A stretch of 64,000 nucleotides of DNA from EW11 sp035765635. Lineage in GTDB: Bacteria > Verrucomicrobiota > Verrucomicrobiia > Opitutales > Opitutaceae. Under the pieces are notes generated by a model. The model had not been told where the DNA came from and made no database searches. It was given only the letters and a program-made list of their open reading frames with translations. The DNA lies in assembly GCA_035765635.1 (NCBI GenBank), contig DASTWZ010000052.1, positions 1 through 64,000 of the forward strand. The letters run 5' to 3'. Made by a program: the position numbers and the translations under genes. Each line of letters begins with the position of its first letter. The stretch's first letter is position 1. Below are positions 36,079-43,564 of the stretch, one piece after another.

Positions 36079-37260
36079 GTGCTTCAGTCTTCCTCCTCTC
36101 GCAAACGTGTCGTGCTGTTGGGCGCGACGGGATCGATCGGACAAAACACGCTGCGCGTCATTGCCGCGCATCCAGACAAGCTGGAACTCGTCGGCATAGC
36201 GGCGCGCAGCAACTGGGAAAAACTCGCGGGCATCGCGCGCGAATTTCGCGTGCCGCACGTCGGCGTTTACGACGACGCGGCGTACCAGCAAGCGCGTTCC
36301 TCCGGCGCGTTTTCCTCCGACGCCAAACTCTACGGGGGCCCCGCCGGCCTCGTGGAAATGGCGCAGTTGCCCGAAGCCGACACGACGCTCGTCGCAGTCG
36401 TCGGCACGACGGGCCTCGAGCCCGCCCTCGCTGCGATCAAGGCGAAGAAAGACCTCGCGCTCGCCAGCAAGGAGATCCTCGTGCTGGCCGGAAAATTCGT
36501 GATGCAAGCCGCGCGGGAAAATGGCGTGCGATTGCTGCCGGTGGATAGCGAGCACAACGCCGTTTTCCAATGCATCGAGGGGCATCCTTCGAGCGGAGTC
36601 GCGCGGATCATTTTGACGGCCTCCGGCGGCGCCTTCCGCGACCTCACGGCGGAGCAGTTGCAACACGTCACGCCCGAGGAGGCGTTGAAACACCCAAACT
36701 GGTCGATGGGGCCGAAGGTCACGGTCGATTCGGCCACGCTGGCCAACAAAGGTCTGGAGCTGATCGAGGCGCAGTGGCTCTTCGGCCTGCGGCCGGAGCA
36801 ATGCGATGCCGTGGTTCATCCGCAGAGCATCGTGCACTGCCTCGTCGAGTTCCTCGACGGTGCGATGCTGGCGCAACTTTGTCCGCCCTCGATGACCTTT
36901 CCCATCCAGCATGCGCTGCTGCATCCTTCGCGCGTTCGCGGGGTCGAGAGCGCGCTCGATCTCAAAAAAATCCTTTCGCTGCAATTCCGTCCGGTCGATG
37001 AAACGCGTTTCCCGATGATTGGGTTGGCCAAGCGTTGCATGGCCGCCGGTGGCGTCGCTCCAGCGATTTACAACGCGGCCAACGAGATCGCGGTGGCGGC
37101 GTTTCTCGCAGGGCAAATCCGCTACCTTGCGATTCCCGAGTTGGTCGACCATTGTCTCGGCGCGATCACGAATTTTGAACCCGGACAGCTCAACCAAGTC
37201 CTCGATATCGATGCTCAGGCGCGGCAGATCGCCCGCTCGTTTCTGAGCCAGTCTCGCTAG
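36079..37260 (+). CDS. dxr: 1-deoxy-D-xylulose 5-phosphate reductoisomerase
   Basis: A 393-residue enzyme of the MEP isoprenoid pathway. The NADPH-binding N-terminus is VVLLGATGSIGQNTLRVIAA. The substrate and metal-binding region has ALASKEILVLAGKFV and LLPVDSEHNAVFQCIEGHPS, and SGGAFRDLT and HPNWSMGPKVTVDSATLANK follow, with GLELIEAQWLFGL. All expected motifs are intact. The start is GTG at 36079; a nearby ATG at 36071 is out of frame. It is the fosmidomycin target in other bacteria. Confidence 0.96.
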   Translation: MLQSSSSRKRVVLLGATGSIGQNTLRVIAAHPDKLELVGIAARSNWEKLAGIAREFRVPHVGVYDDAAYQQARSSGAFSSDAKLYGGPAGLVEMAQLPEADTTLVAVVGTTGLEPALAAIKAKKDLALASKEILVLAGKFVMQAARENGVRLLPVDSEHNAVFQCIEGHPSSGVARIILTASGGAFRDLTAEQLQHVTPEEALKHPNWSMGPKVTVDSATLANKGLELIEAQWLFGLRPEQCDAVVHPQSIVHCLVEFLDGAMLAQLCPPSMTFPIQHALLHPSRVRGVESALDLKKILSLQFRPVDETRFPMIGLAKRCMAAGGVAPAIYNAANEIAVAAFLAGQIRYLAIPELVDHCLGAITNFEPGQLNQVLDIDAQARQIARSFLSQSR

Positions 37261-37265
37261 CTTCC

Positions 37266-38684
37266 ATGGATCTCCTGCACAGCCTTCTTTCGAACCTCTG
37301 GTCTCTTTTCCTCGTCGTTTTCTTTTTCGGGAGCTCGATTTTTGTGCACGAGCTCGGGCACTTCCTCGTCGCGCGGCGGCGCGGTGTCATGGTCGAACGC
37401 TTTTCGATCGGCATGGGGCCGCCGATCTTTCGCTGGAAGGGCAAGGACGGTGTCGAGTACTGGCTGTCGTGGTTTCCGCTTGGCGGCTATGTGAAGCTGC
37501 CGCAGCTGGCTGACTTGCGCGGCGTCGAGGGCGAAACGAAACTCGATTTGTCGAAGCTGCCCTCGCCCACTTACGCCACGAAGATTCTGGTTTTCGTGGC
37601 CGGGGCGGTCTTCAACGTCATCTTCGCCTTCATCCTCGCGACGATTCTCTGGGCCGCGGGCATGCCGGACAGCGAGATGAACGGCGACACGCGCATCGGC
37701 TACGTCATCCCCACGCTTCAAGTCGACGGAAAGAAGTTGCCCAGCCCCGCGGCCAAGGCCGACGTCCGGGCGGGCGATGTGATTCTCGAAATCGATGGCG
37801 CGCGCGTCAGCGACTGGTCGGATGTCCGCAGCGATCTCGCTCTCGGATCCGGTCGCACCCAAAATGGCGAACGTCTCGTGGTTCTCAAAGTTCGGCGCGG
37901 TGAACAGATTCTCGATCTCGCGATCACGCCCGTTCTCGCAGGCGATGAACGCATGCGCCAGATCGGCGTGATCCACGCGGGCGACGTCGTCTTCGGCACC
38001 GTTCCCGCAAATACCTACGCCGCCCAACTCGGTTTCAAGGACGGCGACCGTATCATCAAGATGGATACGGACACGGTCTACAGCCTTTGGCAGCTCTCCG
38101 ATTATATCGAGTCGCACAGCGCAGCCCCGGTGAAATTCACCGTGCAGCGCGGCAAGGAAACCGTGACGATCGAAATGCCGCCGCAGAAAGATGCCAGCGT
38201 GCTTTTCAAGGACGTGGGGCCGGACACGCACGTCGAGTTGGTTCATCAGAATCCGGTGACCTTGATCCGGAAGATGGTGGAAAACTCCTTCCAGTCACTG
38301 AGCAGTTTGATCAATCCGCGGTCGGACGTGGGGGTGGCCAACATGACTGGCCCGCTCGGCATCGCGAAGAGCTTTTGGGACGCGGCCAACTCCGACTATC
38401 CGGTGCGTGTCGCCGCCTGGCTGGCAGTGCTGATCAACATCAGCCTGGCCGTTTTCAACTTGCTGCCGATTCCCGTTCTGGATGGCGGGCAAATCGTGTT
38501 CGCCACGATCGCGAAAATCCGCGGCCGGGCGCTGCCGATCGACTTCGTCAACGCCACGCAAAGCATCTTCGTCGTCCTGCTTTTCTCGCTGATGGTGTAC
38601 GTGAGCTATCACGACATCAGCCGCCAAATTAAGCAGCGCCGCGCGCGCGCCGAAGCGGAACAGACCGTTCCAGCCAAGCCGTAA
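37266..38684 (+). CDS. rseP: Site-2 intramembrane zinc metalloprotease RseP
   Basis: A 472-residue S2P-family protease of the inner membrane. The zinc motif HELGH is at residues 28-32 in the first membrane helix (SSIFVHELGHFLVARRRG). Two PDZ-like domains lie between the first and third helices (ADVRAGDVILEIDGARVSDW; LGFKDGDRIIKMDTDTVYSL). The second active-site motif is NLLPIPVLDGGQIVF. It cleaves anti-sigma factors or signal-peptide remnants. It is the fourth gene of the cluster, 5 bp after dxr. Confidence 0.94.
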   Translation: MDLLHSLLSNLWSLFLVVFFFGSSIFVHELGHFLVARRRGVMVERFSIGMGPPIFRWKGKDGVEYWLSWFPLGGYVKLPQLADLRGVEGETKLDLSKLPSPTYATKILVFVAGAVFNVIFAFILATILWAAGMPDSEMNGDTRIGYVIPTLQVDGKKLPSPAAKADVRAGDVILEIDGARVSDWSDVRSDLALGSGRTQNGERLVVLKVRRGEQILDLAITPVLAGDERMRQIGVIHAGDVVFGTVPANTYAAQLGFKDGDRIIKMDTDTVYSLWQLSDYIESHSAAPVKFTVQRGKETVTIEMPPQKDASVLFKDVGPDTHVELVHQNPVTLIRKMVENSFQSLSSLINPRSDVGVANMTGPLGIAKSFWDAANSDYPVRVAAWLAVLINISLAVFNLLPIPVLDGGQIVFATIAKIRGRALPIDFVNATQSIFVVLLFSLMVYVSYHDISRQIKQRRARAEAEQTVPAKP

Positions 38685-38699
38685 CTCGGGTCTTTCACC

Positions 38700-40730
38700 A
38701 TGTCTTACTGCGCCTCCCGGTTTCACACTATCCGTCGTCGCACCCTCGAAGTGAAGGTCGGCTCTGTCGGCGTCGGAGCGCACAATCCGATCCGGCTTCA
38801 GTCGATGACCACGAGCGATACGCAGGACGTCGAAGCGACGGTGCGGCAATCCGTCGCTCTCGCCGAAGTCGGTTGCGAGATCGTGCGCGTGACGGCGCCG
38901 AATGTCCAAGCCGCGAGGTGCCTGAAAGACATTCGCGCCCAGCTCAGCAGCCGCGGCTTTTCCCACATTCCCCTCGTGGCCGACATTCATTTTCTGCCCC
39001 AGGCGGCGATGGAGGCGGTCGAGCACGTGGAAAAAATCCGGGTCAATCCGGGCAACTACGCGGACAAGAAAAAGTTCAACGTCCGCGAGTATTCAGATTC
39101 GCAATACAACGAGGAACTGGAGCGCTTGCACGAAGCGTTCTCGCCACTGGTCAAGCGCTGCAAGGAACTCGGTCGCGCGATGCGCATCGGCACGAATCAC
39201 GGTTCGCTCTCCGACCGCATCATGAACCGCTACGGCGACACGCCGCTAGGCATGGTGGAAAGCGCGTTGGAATTTCTGCGCATCGCCGCCTCGCATTCGT
39301 ACGATCAAATCGTGCTTTCGATGAAAGCCTCGAATCCGAAGGTGATGATTCAGGCCTACCGCCTGCTCGTCGAACGCATGCAGCAGGAGAACATGCATTA
39401 CCCGCTGCACCTCGGTGTGACCGAGGCCGGCGATGGCGAGGACGGCCGGATCAAGAGCGCCATCGGCATCGGCAGCCTTTTGCTCGACGGACTGGGCGAC
39501 ACGATCCGCGTTTCGCTGACGGAGGACTCGGTCTACGAAGTGCCGGTGGCGCGCGCCTTGGCGGACAAGGCCATGTCGCGCTGGACGGAAACGCCCGTGG
39601 CCGCCGCGCAGGATTCGATCGATCCCTTTCACTTCATCCGCCGCAACGTCGTCAGCCTCGCCTTTGGCGCCGAGGCGGTGGTCGGTCCCGAGCAGCCGCC
39701 CCGCGTGATCGTGCGTAGTGCTTCCGCCACTACACTGGCGAACGACCTCCGCGCGCTGCAGGCTCCCGCGTTGCGAGACACGCCAGCCGAGGGCGTGGTC
39801 GTGCCGGTGAAAAGCGCCACCGAAATTTCTGTAGTTGCGGACGCACTACGCGCCGCGCCCGGCTCGATGAGCTTCATCGCCTTGGAACTCGATCGCGCCC
39901 TCTCGACGGCGGACGTGCAGCCGATCCTGGAGTCGCAGGGCGCCTCGCGTCTGTTGGTCCGCGATTTTTCCGGAGACGATGCCGCCGCGCTGCGCACCTG
40001 GGCCGATTTCGCCCGGGCGCGCGACGCCAAGCTGGCCTGCGCCGTTTCTCCCGCCGATCTGCCCCGGCTCGCGCCGGAAATTCGGAGCGAAGACGACCAG
40101 CATCTGGTTTTCACCCTTGTCCAGTCCACGGCGCCGACCGCGCCCGAACACGCGATCGGACGTTACCGCGAACTGACCGAACAATTGCGCGCCATGGGCT
40201 GCCGCGCGCCGATCTGGCTGCGTAATACCGCCGCCACTACATTGAAGGGCGACGCCTCTTTCCTCAGCAAGTTGCTCGAGGCGAGCGTGCTGTCCGGCGC
40301 GATGCTCTGCGATGGCGTGGGCGATTTCGTGAGCATCGAGACGGAAGCCGACCCAGTCCGGGCCACAAAATTGACCTACAACGTGCTGCAGGGCGCCGGC
40401 GCCCGCATCTCCAAGACCGAGTTCGTCGCCTGCCCGAGCTGTGGGCGCACGCTGTTCGATCTGCAAACCACGACGCAGCGCATCCGCGCGCAGACCGGCC
40501 ACCTCAAAGGCGTGAAGCTCGCCATCATGGGTTGCATCGTGAACGGCCCAGGCGAAATGGCCGACGCGGATTTCGGGTACGTCGGCGGTGCGCCCGGGAA
40601 GATCAATCTCTACGTCGGGAAAAACTGCGTTCAGTACAACATCCCCCAAGCCGAGGCGGACGATCGTCTGATCGCCCTGATCAAAGCCCACGGAAAGTGG
40701 GTCGATCCCGAACCCGTCGCCGTTTCGTAA
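38700..40730 (+). CDS. ispG: 4-hydroxy-3-methylbut-2-en-1-yl diphosphate synthase (large form)
   Basis: A 676-residue MEP-pathway enzyme (GcpE). The TIM-barrel N-terminus has VGAHNPIRLQSMTTSDTQDV, HIPLVADIHFLPQAAME and IRVNPGNYADKK, later ISIG-type GVTEAGDGEDGRIKSAIGIG. The Fe-S domain carries C578 and C581 (CPSCGRT) and C612 in MGCIVNGPGE. Ordinary bacterial IspG is about 360-400 residues; this one has an extra domain of ~250 residues between barrel and Fe-S domain, as in plant and chlamydial enzymes. The inserted region holds several short TAGTG/CACTA hairpin repeats. It ends the uppS-ispG cluster. Confidence 0.94.
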   Translation: MSYCASRFHTIRRRTLEVKVGSVGVGAHNPIRLQSMTTSDTQDVEATVRQSVALAEVGCEIVRVTAPNVQAARCLKDIRAQLSSRGFSHIPLVADIHFLPQAAMEAVEHVEKIRVNPGNYADKKKFNVREYSDSQYNEELERLHEAFSPLVKRCKELGRAMRIGTNHGSLSDRIMNRYGDTPLGMVESALEFLRIAASHSYDQIVLSMKASNPKVMIQAYRLLVERMQQENMHYPLHLGVTEAGDGEDGRIKSAIGIGSLLLDGLGDTIRVSLTEDSVYEVPVARALADKAMSRWTETPVAAAQDSIDPFHFIRRNVVSLAFGAEAVVGPEQPPRVIVRSASATTLANDLRALQAPALRDTPAEGVVVPVKSATEISVVADALRAAPGSMSFIALELDRALSTADVQPILESQGASRLLVRDFSGDDAAALRTWADFARARDAKLACAVSPADLPRLAPEIRSEDDQHLVFTLVQSTAPTAPEHAIGRYRELTEQLRAMGCRAPIWLRNTAATTLKGDASFLSKLLEASVLSGAMLCDGVGDFVSIETEADPVRATKLTYNVLQGAGARISKTEFVACPSCGRTLFDLQTTTQRIRAQTGHLKGVKLAIMGCIVNGPGEMADADFGYVGGAPGKINLYVGKNCVQYNIPQAEADDRLIALIKAHGKWVDPEPVAVS

Positions 40731-40905
40731 CCGGTGCGTCACTCAGGCGGTTTCTCCACCGAGGGGAAACCCGGCCGTGTCGTGACAAAATGGTTACACG
40801 TGTAATGGAAACACGAATACAGGGAATCTTCGTTACGAATTCGCGCGCGCCGTTTCGGCCCTGCCGAGGCAACAAAAAAATCGCAGAACTTATGATCAAA
40901 ACGGG

Positions 40906-40914
40906 TGTGAATAA
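40906..40914 (-). promoter_or_regulatory. DnaA box (TTATTCACA)
   Basis: An exact match to the relaxed DnaA-box consensus TTATNCACA on the minus strand, about 309 bp before the dnaA start. Confidence 0.55.
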
Positions 40915-41191
40915 CTTGTCGGAAAGTTCATCTTGAAACCCGTTTTTGCTTAACCGTTACTCGCCGCACTTTCGCAGCCCATCGCGAGATTTGACCGGTT
41001 CTTTTTCACGTCTCCGTCAGCACTGTACTCACGCCCCGAAGGCACTCATCCCACTCTGCTGGACATCAACAACTTAAGCCAGCCCCTCACCCCGCCACTC
41101 CGCATGATGTCCCGCCAACCCATTTTCCTTCCCCGCAAGCGTGCAGTGATTGTCCGGTGTCACGTGCAAAACAGGGTCGTCAGCCCAGCGA

Positions 41192-41200
41192 TGTGAATAA
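41192..41200 (-). promoter_or_regulatory. DnaA box (TTATTCACA)
   Basis: A second exact TTATNCACA match on the minus strand, 22 bp before the dnaA start codon, in a position suited to repression of dnaA by its own product. Confidence 0.6.
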
Positions 41201-41222
41201 TTGACCACGCATCACCTTGGAC

Positions 41223-42614
41223 ATGCCCACTCTTTCGACGTCTCCTCAGATCTGGGAAACGGTTAAATCCGATTTCAAGAGCCTCTTTCCTGAGGACGTC
41301 TTCAAGCTCTGGTTCGAGCCCATTGTCTGCACCGAAGCGACCGAGGAGGCTCTCACGCTTGGCGTGCCGAACGATTTCGCGGCGATTTGGATCAACGACA
41401 ATTACCTCGATCTGATCGTCCAGCGTCTGCGCCTGGTCACCGGCCGCGTCATGGCGGTGAAGTTGAAGAAGGTCGAGCTAGACAGCTCCAGCGCGCCTTT
41501 TCAGGCGGCTGAGGGCACCGCTCAAACCAACGGCCGCGCCAAGCCTGCTCCGGCGCGCCGCACGCTGCGTTACGATGAGCGCACGCCTGGCGCGAATTCG
41601 CTCAATCCGCGCAACACCTTCGAGAGTTTCGTCGTAGGCAACAACAACCAGATGGCCCATGCGGCCGCGCTGGCCGTCGCGCAAGCCCCCGCGCAGGCCT
41701 ACAACCCGATGTTCATCTACGGCGACACGGGCTTGGGCAAAACGCACCTGATGCACGCGATCGGCCATGCCATCCTGCGCAATAATTCGCACGCAAAGGT
41801 CGCGTATCTCTCGACGGAAAAGTTCACCAACGAGTTCATCCAAGCGCTGCAGGAAAACGCGCTGACCAAGTTCCGTCAGCGCTACCGCCACGTCGACGTG
41901 CTCCTGCTGGACGACGTGCAATTCCTCAGCGGAAAAGAGCGCATCCAGGAAGAGTTTTTCCACACCTTCAACGATCTCTTCGAGTCCTCGAAGCAGATCG
42001 TCCTCTCGAGCGACCGCCGCGCGAGCGAGATTCAAAAGCTCGAGGCACGCCTGGTCTCTCGCTTCGAATGGGGTCTGCCGGCCGACATTCAAGCCCCCGA
42101 TTTCGAGACGCGCGTGGCCATCCTTCGCACGAAGGCGGCCAATCTGAAATTTGAGCTGCCGCCCGCGGTTGCGACGTTCATCGCGCAGAATATTTCAAAG
42201 AACATCCGCCGTCTCGAAGGCGCGCTGATCAAAGTCGCGAGCTACTCCACGCTCACGGGCAAACCGATCGATTTGCCGACGACCGAGATGCTGCTCCAGG
42301 ACGTGTTGATGGAACAGGCGCAGAATCAGCTCACGATCGAGACGATTCAGAAGCGCGTGGCCGATCACTTCCAGATCCGGCACAGCGACATGACGAGCAA
42401 GCGCCGTCCGAACAATATCGCGATTCCCCGCCAGATCGCGATGTACCTCACACGCACGCTGACCAAGCATTCCCTGCAGGAGATTGGCGACGCTTTCGGC
42501 GGCCGGGACCACGGCACTGTCATCCACGCCTGCAAAGCGGTGGACAACATGATGGAGCAAGACTCGTCGGTCCGCGGCAGCGTCGAGTTCCTCAAGGTCC
42601 AGCTTTCGCGTTGA
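41223..42614 (+). CDS. dnaA: Chromosomal replication initiator protein DnaA
   Basis: A 463-residue AAA+ initiator. Domain I is IWETVKSDFKSLFPEDVFKL, and the linker (domain II) is about 50 residues. Domain III has NTFESFVVGNNNQMAHAAAL, Walker A FIYGDTGLGKTHLMHAIG, Walker B VLLLDDVQFLSGKERIQEEF, and sensor 1 IVLSSDRRASEI. The domain IV DNA-binding helix-turn-helix ends with EIGDAFGGRDHGTVIHAC. The ATG at 41223 is preferred to an in-frame TTG at 41217. No dnaN follows; the next gene is an uncharacterised protein. Confidence 0.97.
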   Translation: MPTLSTSPQIWETVKSDFKSLFPEDVFKLWFEPIVCTEATEEALTLGVPNDFAAIWINDNYLDLIVQRLRLVTGRVMAVKLKKVELDSSSAPFQAAEGTAQTNGRAKPAPARRTLRYDERTPGANSLNPRNTFESFVVGNNNQMAHAAALAVAQAPAQAYNPMFIYGDTGLGKTHLMHAIGHAILRNNSHAKVAYLSTEKFTNEFIQALQENALTKFRQRYRHVDVLLLDDVQFLSGKERIQEEFFHTFNDLFESSKQIVLSSDRRASEIQKLEARLVSRFEWGLPADIQAPDFETRVAILRTKAANLKFELPPAVATFIAQNISKNIRRLEGALIKVASYSTLTGKPIDLPTTEMLLQDVLMEQAQNQLTIETIQKRVADHFQIRHSDMTSKRRPNNIAIPRQIAMYLTRTLTKHSLQEIGDAFGGRDHGTVIHACKAVDNMMEQDSSVRGSVEFLKVQLSR

Positions 42615-42682
42615 GCGACGGGCTGCACGGCGGCCAGCTCACTTGACGGGCGCGGGACAAACGCTGACGTTACGCGTCCACC

Positions 42683-43303
42683 ATGACCCTTACGCCCGAG
42701 CAGAAACAAGCTGTCGCCTCATGGGTGAGCGCCGGCGACAATTTGTCGACCGTCCAGAAAAAGCTCCTCGATCAGTTCAAAGTGTCCATGACCTACATGG
42801 ACGTGCGTTTCCTGGTCGATGACCTGAACCTCGCGTTGAAGGACGCTGCGCCGAAGGTCGACACATCGGATGTTTCGAAAGCCCAGACACCGCGGCCACG
42901 GACCGGCGCGGTTCCAGAAAAGGCGCCTGAGAAAAAGGGCCTCCTAGACCGCGCGAAGGAAAAGCTCGGCCTTGGCGGACAAGAGGGGGAAGCCGGGGAT
43001 GAAACAGAGTTCGCCGACGAAGAATTTGCGGACGACGAAGCCGCGGCGGGCGCATTGACCGACGAAGGCGCGGGCGGTCCGAGCAGCGTTTCCGTTTCAG
43101 TGGACAAGGTGACGCTTTTGCCTGGGGCGCTTGCGAGCGGAACGGTGACGTTCAGCGACGGCGTGACCGGAAAGTGGATCGTGGACAACTACGGCCGCCC
43201 TGGCTTCACGGAAGTGAGCAAGCCCGGCTATCGCCCCACTCCCGCCGACGCACAGGCCTTCATGCAGGAGCTCAGCGCGGCGCTGCAGCAACGCGGATAC
43301 TGA
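42683..43303 (+). CDS. Conserved-looking protein of unknown function next to dnaA
   Basis: A 206-residue soluble protein. The N-terminal ~55 residues are helical (LTPEQKQAVASWVSAGDNLS, TVQKKLLDQFKVSMTYMDVR, FLVDDLNLALKD) and look like a small helical bundle or HTH-like module. A Pro/Glu-rich and strongly acidic linker follows (EGEAGDETEFADEEFADDEA). The C-terminal ~70 residues look beta-rich: VSVSVDKVTLLPGALASGTV, then DGVTGKWIVDNYGRPGF. No signal peptide or membrane helix is seen. I do not recognise the family. The position directly after dnaA is notable. Confidence 0.7.
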   Translation: MTLTPEQKQAVASWVSAGDNLSTVQKKLLDQFKVSMTYMDVRFLVDDLNLALKDAAPKVDTSDVSKAQTPRPRTGAVPEKAPEKKGLLDRAKEKLGLGGQEGEAGDETEFADEEFADDEAAAGALTDEGAGGPSSVSVSVDKVTLLPGALASGTVTFSDGVTGKWIVDNYGRPGFTEVSKPGYRPTPADAQAFMQELSAALQQRGY

Positions 43304-43340
43304 GCCGCAATCAAAGACGTGGGCATAGGCCACGGTGATC

Positions 43341-43542
43341 TTTTTAGCCGCAAAAAGGCTCAAAAATCGCAAAGAGGATTATTTTCTGTCGGTGCCGATT
43401 CAGACATCCGTCACCTTAAAGCGGCCTGATATTTGGGTTTGGAGTTACAAACCAATACCCCAACCGCGTTCCGCACCGGCAATTGCGAGCGACGTCGCCG
43501 ACCCGGAATCCTCTTTGCGTTTTTGCGCCTCTTTGCGGCTAT
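43341..43542. repeat. MITE-like element, copy 2
   Basis: It fills nearly the whole spacer between the unknown gene and ligA. The left end is TTTTTAGCCGCAAAAAGGCT with ATCGCAAAGAGGATT; the right end is ATCCTCTTTGCGTTTTTGCG and CCTCTTTGCGGCTA. The core has GGGTTTGGAGTTACAAACC, a small hairpin, followed by CCCCAACCGCGTT. This core matches the reverse complement of copy 1 at 28516-28717. Both copies measure about 202 bp. Confidence 0.8.
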
Positions 43543-43564
43543 GGGTTTTATCGAACCGCCCCAA

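Larger units (their letters stand above)
40731..41222. promoter_or_regulatory. dnaA upstream region with two exact DnaA boxes (oriC candidate)
   Basis: A 492-bp spacer without a gene. The sequence TGTGAATAA, the complement of the consensus DnaA box TTATTCACA, is present at 40906-40914 and 41192-41200, the second only 23 bp before dnaA. A 12-bp perfect palindrome TTACACGTGTAA is at 40794-40805. The region is somewhat richer in A/T runs (AACAAAAAAATCG, CTTATGATCAAAACGG) than neighbouring coding DNA. Two boxes suit DnaA autoregulation; more boxes would be expected for a full origin. Confidence 0.45.
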
